From: Rhodospirillales bacterium
Lineage (GTDB): Bacteria; Pseudomonadota; Alphaproteobacteria; Rhodospirillales; UBA2165
Direction: 5' to 3'
NCBI GenBank assembly: GCA_013204125.1
Contig: JABMOP010000311.1
Span: 1 to 14,108, forward strand
DNA: 14,108 bases
The notes under the pieces are model-generated. The model did not search any database. It was given only the letters and a program-made list of their open reading frames with translations, and was not told the DNA's origin. Positions 1-7,021 of this stretch are shown piece after piece; the first letter of the stretch is position 1, and each line of letters starts with the position of its first letter. The translations under genes and the position numbers were made by a program.

Positions 1-591
1 ATGGGCAAGACGACGACGGTGCGCTCGATCATGGGACTGCTGCCGGCCCATGGCGGCACCATTATTTACGGCGGGCGTGAGATCCATAATTTGCCCACCT
101 ATCGGATCGCAGGGCTCGGTATTGGGCTGGTCCCCGAAGGGCGTCAGATTTTCCCGAATTTGAGCGTCCTTGAAAACCTTGTCGCCATCGCCGCCAACCG
201 TATCAATGCCGCCCAGCCTTGGACGTTGGAACGTATTTTCGAATTGTTCCCGCCGCTGGCCGAACGCCAAAGGAATATGGGCAACCAGCTTTCCGGCGGA
301 GAGCAGCAAATGCTTGCGGTCGCGCGTGCTTTGATGACCAACCCGGGCCTGTTGATCCTGGACGAAGCAACCGAAGGCCTTGCGCCCCTTGTTCGCGTCG
401 AAATTTGGAAAGTACTCGAGCATTTGAAATCAGAAGGCCAATCCATTTTGGTAATTGATAAAAACGTGGATATTTTATCGCGCATCGCCGATCGCCATTA
501 CATCATCGAAAAGGGCTCGGTCGTGTGGGACGGTTCGTCCGCTGAACTCCGCGCCGACAAAGCGTTGCAGCACCGCTATCTAGGCGTTTAG
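1..591 (+). CDS. LivF-type branched-chain amino acid/aromatic acid ABC transporter ATP-binding protein (5' partial)
   Basis: This is a cytoplasmic ATPase subunit of a HAAT-family (Liv-type) importer. The ATG at base 1 is not the true start: the visible protein begins MGKTTT, the second half of a Walker A loop (GxxGxGKTT), so roughly 35-40 N-terminal residues lie outside the window. Visible motifs are a Q-loop region ending EGRQIFPNLSVLENL (about 46-60), the ABC signature LSGGEQQ (97-103) and Walker B LLILDEATEG (117-126). The switch region reads VIDKN where LivF proteins usually have VEQN, so the lack of a histidine there is not abnormal. The ending HRYLGV is typical of LivF. Liv-type transporters are often found in benzoate and hydroxybenzoate clusters, and BoxB and a benzoate-CoA ligase lie in this window, so uptake of an aromatic acid is plausible. 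Amino acid uptake cannot be excluded. Confidence 0.93.
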   Translation: MGKTTTVRSIMGLLPAHGGTIIYGGREIHNLPTYRIAGLGIGLVPEGRQIFPNLSVLENLVAIAANRINAAQPWTLERIFELFPPLAERQRNMGNQLSGGEQQMLAVARALMTNPGLLILDEATEGLAPLVRVEIWKVLEHLKSEGQSILVIDKNVDILSRIADRHYIIEKGSVVWDGSSAELRADKALQHRYLGV

Positions 592-613
592 GGGCTGATA
601 GTTTACTCCGGCC

Positions 614-632
614 CGGCGCCTTGAAAGCGCCG
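614..632 (+). terminator. Possible terminator hairpin after livF-like gene
   Basis: A perfect 6-bp GC-only stem (CGGCGC / GCGCCG) encloses a 7-base loop (CTTGAAA), 22 bases after the transporter stop codon. No T-run follows, so it is not a classical intrinsic terminator. It may pause transcription or stabilise the 3' end of the transporter mRNA. Confidence 0.35.
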
Positions 633-656
633 CTCGGCGTACACATTTAAATATTT

Positions 657-1388
657 ATGGACCATTCGACGATCAACGATAACGCTGCCTCCAAGGGCAT
701 CACCACTGAATTTTGGCCGCTGGTGGTATCCGGCGCGCCGGCCGAAAATTTATTTTATTGCGTCGCGGAACTGACCAACAGCAGCGGCAAAGTGTTGCGC
801 GGCGATGATGCCCTCATTGCCGGGTCCACCGAACGAGTTTTGGATCAGGCGCGGTTAACGAATACTGTGACCGAAGTTTTGGTCAATACGCGCAAGTTCC
901 TGAAAAGCCGCTCGGCGGACGGTAAATCGGCGACCGCAGTTGTGCCGATTAATGCGGTTGCCTTGAGCTTGGACAGTTTTGCCACCGCCTTCGCGAAAGG
1001 CTGCCGTCAGATTGCAAAAAATACAAACGGCAAATTGGTGTTTGAGTTGTCCAATCTTCCGGGTCAAATTTCCCTCGATTATTTGGATAATTTAAGCATC
1101 CTTATGTTCCCGTTTTGCCGCCATTACATCGCCCGGCCCAATCCCGCCTGGACCGATTTTTCGATTTTTACCAACTGTAATTTTCAAGGCATCTCGTTCC
1201 ACTTGAAGGACAAGGCCTGGCCCACCGATCAGATCCAGCCGCATCTGGAAAAATTTTGCAGATCGGCACTTGAAAATCGGCTCGATCCCTATATTCATGG
1301 TGTCGAGAACGAAGCCATCTTGAATGTTGCGCGCCGCGCCGGATTTAAATACCTGGACGGTTCCGGCGTCCACCCGCCCGAAAGTTAA
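657..1388 (+). CDS. Degenerate EAL-like domain protein
   Basis: This 243-residue protein is cytoplasmic by appearance, with no signal peptide or membrane segment. The second half follows the EAL (c-di-GMP phosphodiesterase) layout without its catalytic residues. PINAVALS (97-104) sits where EAL proteins have the 'sVNlS' strand. LVFELSNLP (127-135) sits where they have 'lElTEs'. A C-terminal stretch at about 212-241, containing HGVENEAILNVARRAG and ending GSGVHPP, matches the 'aEGVEt..q...l..lG....QGy.f..P' block. The EAL tripeptide and the DDFG metal-binding loop are not visible, so hydrolysis of c-di-GMP is unlikely; a binding or scaffold role is possible. The first 90 residues are unrecognised. 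The ATG is preceded by AT-rich sequence (ACACATTTAAATATTT) with no Shine-Dalgarno, so translation may be leaderless or the start may be misassigned; the next methionine is too far in to be credible. It converges on the CoA-transferase operon with only 4 bases between the stop codons. Confidence 0.7.
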   Translation: MDHSTINDNAASKGITTEFWPLVVSGAPAENLFYCVAELTNSSGKVLRGDDALIAGSTERVLDQARLTNTVTEVLVNTRKFLKSRSADGKSATAVVPINAVALSLDSFATAFAKGCRQIAKNTNGKLVFELSNLPGQISLDYLDNLSILMFPFCRHYIARPNPAWTDFSIFTNCNFQGISFHLKDKAWPTDQIQPHLEKFCRSALENRLDPYIHGVENEAILNVARRAGFKYLDGSGVHPPES

Positions 1389-1392
1389 CCCA

Positions 1393-2154
1393 CTAACGCC
1401 AATAACCGTCCTTGTCGATCTGGTGCAAGGCGTCCATCTCTTTTGAAGTGGGTGCTGTTGTCTCCGCTAAATCCGGCACCGATTTGATGTCCCAGCCGGT
1501 ATTTTCACGCACTTCTTTTTCTGAATGACCGGGATGGAGGGTCGAGAGATGAAGCTCGTTATCTTCCCCATACGGTCTTAGAACTGCCCGGTCGGTAATC
1601 ACCGCCGATGGACCGCCGCCCGGAAGCCCGGCGCGTTTTCGGGCATCGCCGCCGTCGAGGAACCCAGGCGACGTGATGAATTCCACGCGATCGACGAGGC
1701 GGTGTTTTTCGTGATTCATAATGGCGATCAGGCGCTGCGCCATCGCCGCGATATCCGATGCCCCGCCCGAACCCGGTAACTTAACTTTCGGATTTTCGAT
1801 GCCGCCAATGTAGGAGGTGTTGATGTTGCCGTATTTGTCGATCTCGGCGCCGCCGATAAATCCAGCGTGAACACGCCCGCCCGAAAGCATGCCCATGATC
1901 TGAATCAGTCCACAGGTCCAGGCGGCGCCCTCCTGATTAGGCCCGTCGCACATGGTGTAGAGCATTCCTTCGGCAGGCTCGTATCTGGCAACACCGCTTT
2001 CGAACAGGCCGACCGCATTCGGTGCATGGGTCAGGCGGGCAACGCCATAGGCGGTGATCGGCAGACGCATGCCGACAAAAATTCGCTCGTGGTCTTTAAT
2101 TTCGCGCGCCGCCGCAATAATCATAAGTTCTTGCGTCGAATATTCTTCTGACAT
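1393..2154 (-). CDS. CoA-transferase subunit beta, glutaconate CoA-transferase (GctB) type
   Basis: This is the beta subunit of a family I CoA-transferase, about 253 residues. It resembles Acidaminococcus glutaconate CoA-transferase B along its length: VGMRLPI near residue 27, an ESG motif at 52-54, FIGGAEIDKYGNIN, PGSGGASDIA, EFITSPGFLDG, RAGLPGGGPSAVITD and a late ENTGWD. The glutamate at 52 falls where GctB has its catalytic Glu (about 54), which forms the acyl/CoA thioester intermediate. The related IpdB ring-cleaving hydrolases lack this beta-subunit Glu, so a genuine transferase is favoured. The ATG at 2154 was chosen because GGAG lies 7-8 bases upstream and because extending to 2268 would add 38 unrelated residues overlapping the alpha gene. 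The alpha gene's stop codon ends 4 bases before this start, so translation is probably coupled. The substrate is unknown; a dicarboxylic or oxo-acid from ring cleavage is an inference. Confidence 0.88.
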   Translation of the reverse strand: MSEEYSTQELMIIAAAREIKDHERIFVGMRLPITAYGVARLTHAPNAVGLFESGVARYEPAEGMLYTMCDGPNQEGAAWTCGLIQIMGMLSGGRVHAGFIGGAEIDKYGNINTSYIGGIENPKVKLPGSGGASDIAAMAQRLIAIMNHEKHRLVDRVEFITSPGFLDGGDARKRAGLPGGGPSAVITDRAVLRPYGEDNELHLSTLHPGHSEKEVRENTGWDIKSVPDLAETTAPTSKEMDALHQIDKDGYWR

Positions 2155-2158
2155 GACT

Positions 2159-3076
2159 TCACTCCGCCGCGTAGTTGGCGGGCGCCGACAACGCTTCGCC
2201 CTTAATGCGTAATTCTTCCAGCCGATCACCAAGCTTGGCGCGGTAGGCGGCGTGATCGGGAATTCCAAGCACCCATTCGTCCAGCCACGCCTTGAAGCCG
2301 TCCACTTCGCGCGTCGCCTTGTGGTAGTCGTGGAAAAATTCGTTGTCGCGCTTCCAGCATCCGATCAAAGGCGCCGGGTGGCAGGCGGCGGGCACTTCGC
2401 AAACGGCATTGACGCCGAACCCGGGGATGACGACGCGGCTTGGGTCGGATGATATGATTTCCGGCTCGACAATTTCGTTGGCGAGGACGATGATTTTTTC
2501 AGACGCAATCGACGCTTCCTGGGTCAGCCCGTAAGACCCCCAATAATGGGAATTGCCGAACCTGTCGGCGCGCTGCACAACGAGGAAGGCGACGTCCGGT
2601 TTCAAGGCCGGCACCAAGGCCACTGGCTCGCCGGTGAACGGGTCTTCCGCCAGCTTGATATTGGGATTGGATTTGAGGATATCGGAGCCCAAGATCGATT
2701 TGACGGCAATGTAAGGCAAGCCATAAGCGCCGCCGAAAAATGCCATGCCGATTGAAAAATTGGTGTAGTCGTTGATTTTGATAGGGTGCGGTATGGATCT
2801 TTCCGCAGCCCGGCGATAATTGTGGCCAAGCCCGCCGGACACATTGCCGACCCAGGCGCCGGTCACTTCGTTGGCGCACCCCGCGCCAATCAACATATCG
2901 GTGGAAATATCCGATATCGGCGCGATCATGTTGAGCCCTTTAAATCCTTGGCGGATCAATTCGTGGGTGGCGGCAAAAGGAATGGCATTTTCCAGCGCCG
3001 CGCCCAAAACGATGCTGTCGCCATCCTTGACGAAGGACGCAATGGCATCCTTCAAATCCATTAGTTTTTCTTGCAT
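2159..3076 (-). CDS. CoA-transferase subunit alpha, glutaconate CoA-transferase (GctA)/IpdA-like
   Basis: This 305-residue alpha subunit pairs with the beta subunit directly downstream. Family features are an N-terminal FVKDGDSIVLGAA block (15-27), IGAGCANEVTGAWVGN (63-78), AVKSILGSD (124-132) and QRADRFGNSHYWG (168-180), the last being the typical 'Q.aD..GN....G' segment of family I transferases. The ATG at 3076 gives the expected N-terminus; the upstream Shine-Dalgarno is weak (AAGAAAG, about 13 bases away). An internal ATG at residue 6 is an alternative. It lies 27 bases downstream of the ligase gene and 4 bases before the beta gene, forming one leftward operon. At about 305 plus 253 residues the pair is larger than the short 3-oxoadipate CoA-transferase subunits PcaI/PcaJ, so PcaIJ is a poor fit, although the physiological substrate could still be 3-oxoadipate or a related acid. 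Confidence 0.87.
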   Translation of the reverse strand: MQEKLMDLKDAIASFVKDGDSIVLGAALENAIPFAATHELIRQGFKGLNMIAPISDISTDMLIGAGCANEVTGAWVGNVSGGLGHNYRRAAERSIPHPIKINDYTNFSIGMAFFGGAYGLPYIAVKSILGSDILKSNPNIKLAEDPFTGEPVALVPALKPDVAFLVVQRADRFGNSHYWGSYGLTQEASIASEKIIVLANEIVEPEIISSDPSRVVIPGFGVNAVCEVPAACHPAPLIGCWKRDNEFFHDYHKATREVDGFKAWLDEWVLGIPDHAAYRAKLGDRLEELRIKGEALSAPANYAAE

Positions 3077-3103
3077 GATTTTCGGTGAACTTTCTTATTG
3101 GTA

Positions 3104-4690
3104 TTAGTCGGCGCGAAGGCGGAAACGCTGGATCTTTCCGGTCGCCGTCTTCGGCAGATCATCGACGAAGTTGAACCAGCGCGGATATTTGTAGCGCGCT
3201 AATCCGCTTTTACAATGTTCGAGCAATTCGGCCGCGAGCGCGTCAGACGCGTCGCCGGCATTATTCAATACAATAAAGGCTTCGGGCTTGATCAATTCGT
3301 CATCGTCGGCGCGCCCGACGACGGCGGCTTCTAAAACTTGTTCGTGTTCTACCAGCTTGGCTTCGATTTCCACCGGCGAGCACCAAATGCCGCCGACTTT
3401 GAGCATGTCGTCGGACCGTCCGCAGCAGAAGAAAAATCCATCTTCGTCGACGTAATAAGTATCGCCCGTGTACATCCATCCATCGCGCAAAGCTTCCGCC
3501 GTTTTTTCCGGATTGCGCCAATAATATTTGAGAAGTGAATCGCCCTTTATCATCAAGCTGCCGGTCTCCCCGGTCGGCACTTCGTTGCCGTCACCATCGA
3601 CGATGCGCCCTTCATATCCGGGCACGGTCTTGCCGCTGGCGCCGGGTTTGATATCGCCTTCCCGGTTGGAAAGAAAAATATGTAAAATTTCGGTGGTGCC
3701 GATGCCATCTAAAAGCGGTATGCCGGTTTTCGCGGTCCAGCGTTTTAGCAAATCCGGCGGCAAGGCTTCGCCCGCCGAAATGCAAAGTCGCAGCGACGAT
3801 AAATCGGGCGTGCGCTCTTCAAAGGTGCGGAGCTGCGCTGCATAAAGGGTTGGTACCCCGAAATATAAGCTTGGATGATGGGCTTCGATAACTTCGTGCA
3901 TGACGCCGGGTGTCGGCACGCCGCCGAACAGGATCGCTTCGGCGCCGACCCATAAGGGGAATGTCATGGCATTGCCGAGCCCATAGGCGAAGAACAGCTT
4001 GGCCGCCGAAAAACATATATCGGCATCGGTCATGCCGAGAGTTTCGACGCCATAATGCTGGCTGGTGACAACCATATCTTTATGCGCATGGACAACGCCC
4101 TTGGGGTTGCCGGTGGAGCCGGATGAATAAAGCCAGAAGCAATCGTCTCCCGGGTCTGCATCGGTCGGCGCAAGATCGGCAGACATATCAGCCATCTTCG
4201 AAATAAGGCTATCGCCGCCGGTGGCGCGCATCTGAACCTTCGGTTTGTGGCTCGCATCGGCCAGGGCAGGTTCCACTTCGTTTAAATATTCTTCTGAATA
4301 AATGACCGCCGTGGCTTCGGAATTTTCAACCATATAGGCAAAGTCTTTGGCGCGCAGAAGCGTATTCAGCGGCACGGGTATAAGCCCGGCGCGGATGGCG
4401 CCCCAAAAGACGTAATAAAATTCGGGCGCGTCTTTGATAATCATCAGCACCCGATCGCCGGACTTGAGACCTTGGCCGAGGAGGGCGTTGCCGGCGCGGC
4501 TCACATTTTCGGCCAAGGCGGCATAGGTTACAGTTTCGCCGTCACCGTCGTGCACGCGAATGGCGATTTTGTCGCCGCGCCCTTCGGCCAGATGGCGGTC
4601 GATGAACGGCACGCACACATTGAAGTTGTCCGAAAACGTAAAGGCCGCCGGCGATGCCGAGCTATCTACTGCAACCGTATGATCGGTCAT
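3104..4690 (-). CDS. bclA: Benzoate-CoA ligase family protein
   Basis: This 528-residue AMP-forming acyl-CoA ligase of the BadA/BclA group activates benzoate (or a hydroxy- or aminobenzoate) with ATP and CoA in the cytoplasm. Visible motifs are the P-loop YSSGSTGNPKG (188-198), the benzoate-ligase hallmark KLFFAYGLGN (231-240), GIGTTEILHIFLSN (329-342), which includes residues lining the aryl pocket in known benzoate ligases, YTGD (407-410), GRSDDMLKVGG (424-434) and the catalytic lysine in KTATGKIQR (K519). Length is normal for the family. The ATG at 4690 has a strong GGGAGGG ribosome site about 6 bases upstream. It is the first gene of a leftward operon with the two CoA-transferase subunits. 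The upstream tandem-repeat region (4796-4870) is the likely control site. With boxB in the same window, the aerobic benzoyl-CoA pathway is the natural assignment. The exact aryl substrate cannot be fixed from sequence alone. Confidence 0.93.
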   Translation of the reverse strand: MTDHTVAVDSSASPAAFTFSDNFNVCVPFIDRHLAEGRGDKIAIRVHDGDGETVTYAALAENVSRAGNALLGQGLKSGDRVLMIIKDAPEFYYVFWGAIRAGLIPVPLNTLLRAKDFAYMVENSEATAVIYSEEYLNEVEPALADASHKPKVQMRATGGDSLISKMADMSADLAPTDADPGDDCFWLYSSGSTGNPKGVVHAHKDMVVTSQHYGVETLGMTDADICFSAAKLFFAYGLGNAMTFPLWVGAEAILFGGVPTPGVMHEVIEAHHPSLYFGVPTLYAAQLRTFEERTPDLSSLRLCISAGEALPPDLLKRWTAKTGIPLLDGIGTTEILHIFLSNREGDIKPGASGKTVPGYEGRIVDGDGNEVPTGETGSLMIKGDSLLKYYWRNPEKTAEALRDGWMYTGDTYYVDEDGFFFCCGRSDDMLKVGGIWCSPVEIEAKLVEHEQVLEAAVVGRADDDELIKPEAFIVLNNAGDASDALAAELLEHCKSGLARYKYPRWFNFVDDLPKTATGKIQRFRLRAD

Positions 4691-5063
4691 TATATTCCCT
4701 CCCTGGATCGTTCCTTTTAAGCGCGCTTTAGCGCCGGTTCAATTGTTATCGGGCCCGGCGAGTAAATCTTAGTGCGACATATTTTTCGTTCTCAGAGCAT
4801 ATGCTTTTATGTGCTTTTATATGCTTTTATGTGCTTTTTGCGTGGTTAACAGGAATTTCCGTGCTTTATCCGAGCTTAATAGTTAATGTTCCATATATGT
4901 TCATGGTCTCTAAGGCGCAAGGCCACACTGGGTCGGGTCACCCCAACAACATGTATTAGCATTTTTCCTTATTGATATTGCTGCAGGAAACCCAATTTAT
5001 TAGACATTACCGGAGACCGTAGGTGTTGGAAAATTATTATCTGAATGGCTTGGTGCGATATTT
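4691..5063. promoter_or_regulatory. Divergent intergenic control region between bclA and the methyltransferase-like gene
   Basis: This 373-base, comparatively AT-rich non-coding region separates divergent genes. On the bclA side it contains the ligase ribosome site, a dyad GCGC-TTTA-GCGC (4723-4734), and a palindrome CGGGCCCG near 4750. The tandem 10-bp repeats occupy 4801-4840. On the rightward side a weak sigma70-like pair is visible: TTGATA (4972-4977), 18 bases, then TTTATT (4996-5001). I see no credible small ORF or tRNA here. Confidence 0.6.
4796..4870. promoter_or_regulatory. Tandem 10-bp operator-like repeats upstream of bclA
   Basis: Four consecutive 10-mers of the form (A/G)TGCTTTTAT begin at 4801, 4811, 4821 and 4831; the last ends TTTTG. 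The first base alternates A, G, A, G, so the array is also two near-copies of a 20-bp unit. A fifth related site (GTGCTTTATC) begins at 4861, exactly three repeat lengths later, so all five lie on one face of the helix. A perfect 10-bp palindrome, AGCATATGCT, caps the array at 4796-4805. It sits 111-150 bases upstream of the bclA start codon. BzdR/BoxR-type regulators of benzoate pathways are known to bind TGCA-N6-TGCA direct repeats, which also have a 10-bp period; the match here is to TGC-N7-TGC. Assignment to such a regulator is inference, as no regulator gene is in the window. Confidence 0.6.
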
Positions 5064-6041
5064 ATGTTTAGCGGCGCTGCAATCAGGCTAAGGCCCGGAG
5101 ATTTAATCCGGAACCTTGCCAGTGGATTTCACGATTGGCTCAATACGCCGTTCGGTGACGATCAGATTAAGCGGGCCGGAAAACCAGCCGGCAAAAAGAA
5201 AATTAATGCAAATACCGGCCCAGGCGACGAACAATCCCAGCTGGTTTGGCCGGAAGACCGATTGGCCGCAGTTCAACAATTATGGGGCGATGGGTTTGTA
5301 TCGGCGGGTGCGGCAGATTATTTGGCCGTAACACTGCCGCTTTTGAGATTATCGGAAAAGAATAGCCTGTTGATCGTCGGCGCCGACCTCGGCGGTCCCG
5401 GCCGCTACACGGTGGAAGAAACCGGCGCCTGGGTGTCGGGCTACGTGAACGATAAGGAATTGGCCAAAGTTGCCAAGGAACGCGTCAAAATGGCGGGCTT
5501 GGCCAAACGCGCGCCGGTTTCTTATAGCGATTATGAAAATTTAGAGTTGAGGGCAAAATCGTTCGATGCCGCGGTGTTGCTCGGCGGATTGACCGGAATC
5601 TCCGACAAGGAAGCGTCGTTTGAAAAAATTGCTGCTTCGCTTCGGCCCGAAGGTGAATTGTGGTACGCAGATTTTGTACTTCCCAATGGCGAACAGCCCA
5701 ATCAATCGGTTGCCGATTGGGCCGCAACCGAACAGGTCCCACCACAAATGTTGCAAGTCCCCGTAGTCCAGGCGCTGATGCAGAAATTTTCCCTGGATGT
5801 TCGCCCGCCCGAAGATATCACCAACGCGCACCGCGATCGCATCTTCAAAAGCCTTTCGGCCTTTTTGGAAAAGACCAACAAAAAGGCGCTCACAAAAATT
5901 GAAGGCCCGCTGTTCGGCGAATTGGAGCAACTGGGCAAACAAATCGCCGCTATCGATTCGGGTGGCTTGAAAATATATCAGTTCCACGCCTATAAAATCG
6001 CCAGCAAAGAAGATCTATTACGCGTAACCGCCAGCCTCTAA
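5064..6041 (+). CDS. SAM-dependent methyltransferase-like protein with degenerate SAM motif
   Basis: This 325-residue protein is cytoplasmic by appearance. Residues about 65-215 follow a class I methyltransferase (Rossmann-like) layout: RLAAVQQLWGDGFVSAGAADYL (66-87), first strand and glycine loop SLLIVGADLGGPGR (101-114), second strand GAWVSGYVNDKEL (121-133), KSFDAAVLLGGL (165-176) and a late strand LRPEGELWYADFVLP (193-207). The usual acidic residue in the 'vLDlG' position is replaced (IVGADLGG), and the acidic residue ending strand 2 appears to be valine (GYVND), so SAM binding may be weak or lost. The N-terminal 60 residues are basic and low in recognisable features. The C-terminal about 110 residues, from VPPQM onward, look helical and are unrecognised. 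No in-frame ATG, GTG or TTG exists between the upstream stop at 5001 and this ATG, which supports the start, though its Shine-Dalgarno is poor. The substrate is unknown. Confidence 0.72.
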   Translation: MFSGAAIRLRPGDLIRNLASGFHDWLNTPFGDDQIKRAGKPAGKKKINANTGPGDEQSQLVWPEDRLAAVQQLWGDGFVSAGAADYLAVTLPLLRLSEKNSLLIVGADLGGPGRYTVEETGAWVSGYVNDKELAKVAKERVKMAGLAKRAPVSYSDYENLELRAKSFDAAVLLGGLTGISDKEASFEKIAASLRPEGELWYADFVLPNGEQPNQSVADWAATEQVPPQMLQVPVVQALMQKFSLDVRPPEDITNAHRDRIFKSLSAFLEKTNKKALTKIEGPLFGELEQLGKQIAAIDSGGLKIYQFHAYKIASKEDLLRVTASL

Positions 6042-6080
6042 ATTCTGTCCGCCGTTCAAAATTAATCGGTCGGGCGAATT

Positions 6081-6872
6081 TCAAATTTCCGCCAAAAATT
6101 TTTCTAATATTTTTTGAAACGCATCGGGCGCTTCGAGCGCCGTGATATGGCCGGCGCCGGGTATAACCACATGGCGGGCGCCCGGAATTTGCGCCGCCGT
6201 TTCGGCCAAAACATCTACCGGTGCGCCTTTATCCTCGGCGCCGCCCAATATCAGCGTCGGCACATTTATGTCGCCAAGAATCTTGCCGAAGGATAATTGT
6301 TTTAAGGCTTCGCAGCAGCCTTCATGGCCGGTCGGATCGGTTGCACGGATCATTTCGCGTACCTTGTCCAGCGCCGGAGTGTTTTGTTCGAGCGAGGCCT
6401 TGGTGAACCAGCGTTCGACGGTTGGCTCGACCAAGCCCGCCATACCGAAATCCCGCGCCGTTTCAATTCGGTATTGAAAATAATCAGCGTAATCGGGCGG
6501 CGCGTCGGGGCGCGCATCACATGACGTAAAAGACAGCACCCGGCCTGGGTATCCGGCCGCAAGGCCATAGCCCATCATGCCGCCAATCGAAAGCCCGACC
6601 CAATGGCTGGCCTCGATGCCAAGCGCATCCCAAAGCCCGATGGCATTGTCGATCAGCATGTCGAAGCTATAGGGGCCGGGAACGGCGGGCGTATTCCCAT
6701 GCCCCGGATGATCAAAACGCAAAATCTGGTATCTATCGCTTAAGGCTTCGGCGATGTCGTCCCAAAGGCTTAAGTTGTTGGCGAGGGCGTGTGAAAAAGT
6801 AATCCAGGGCGCCCCTGGCTTGCCCTCAATTATGTAATGATAGGAAACTCCGTTCACGTCCACATGCGCCAT
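6081..6872 (-). CDS. Alpha/beta hydrolase, 3-oxoadipate enol-lactonase (PcaD)-like
   Basis: This 263-residue cytoplasmic alpha/beta hydrolase has a complete catalytic triad: Ser95 in GLSIGG, Asp214 in GGAEDKGAP, and His242 in GAGHI. The oxyanion-side SHAL (27-30) and the FDHPGHG turn (53-59) are typical. Overall layout and length match PcaD-type enol-lactonases. A lactonase-like gene is known to accompany box genes in other bacteria, although the box pathway itself does not pass through 3-oxoadipate enol-lactone; the true substrate may be another lactone, ester or CoA thioester. A GGGG ribosome-site-like run precedes the ATG by about 9 bases. Its stop is 39 bases from the stop of the convergent methyltransferase-like gene. 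It is divergent from the next hydrolase gene across a 149-base spacer. Confidence 0.82.
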   Translation of the reverse strand: MAHVDVNGVSYHYIIEGKPGAPWITFSHALANNLSLWDDIAEALSDRYQILRFDHPGHGNTPAVPGPYSFDMLIDNAIGLWDALGIEASHWVGLSIGGMMGYGLAAGYPGRVLSFTSCDARPDAPPDYADYFQYRIETARDFGMAGLVEPTVERWFTKASLEQNTPALDKVREMIRATDPTGHEGCCEALKQLSFGKILGDINVPTLILGGAEDKGAPVDVLAETAAQIPGARHVVIPGAGHITALEAPDAFQKILEKFLAEI

Positions 6873-7021
6873 TTATCAAATCCCCCGATGGTCGTTCCTA
6901 ATCCATGATGGGCGCGCGCGGCAGTTGGATCAAGAGAGGGGAGGAAAAGGGTTGGCGTGTCCGCATTTGGCCAAGTAACCTGCCTGCAACCTAGATCGTA
7001 AATAAAAGGGAAGGCTTTAAA
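6873..7021. promoter_or_regulatory. Divergent intergenic region between the two hydrolase genes
   Basis: This 149-base spacer separates divergent genes and should contain promoters for both. On the right it carries the GGGAAGG ribosome site of the downstream hydrolase. A TTGGCC (6967-6972) followed by TAGATC (6992-6997) could be a weak promoter, but the spacing of 19 is long. No convincing operator symmetry was seen. Confidence 0.35.

Noticed and set aside
2155..2268. Longer N-terminus for the CoA-transferase beta subunit starting at 2268
   Set aside because: The added 38 residues are unlike the family, overlap the alpha gene, and a GGAG ribosome site precedes the ATG at 2154.
2159..3076. 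Assignment of the CoA-transferase pair as PcaIJ (3-oxoadipate CoA-transferase)
   Set aside because: Subunit lengths and motifs match GctAB/IpdAB-type proteins rather than the shorter PcaI and PcaJ.
4801..4840. Tandem repeats considered as a CRISPR array
   Set aside because: The units are 10 bp with no spacers, far too short for CRISPR repeats, and no cas gene is present; phased operator sites explain them better.
4929..4945. GGGTCGGGTCACCCC as an operator or hairpin
   Set aside because: The symmetry is only four bases per arm with almost no loop, and is not distinguishable from chance.
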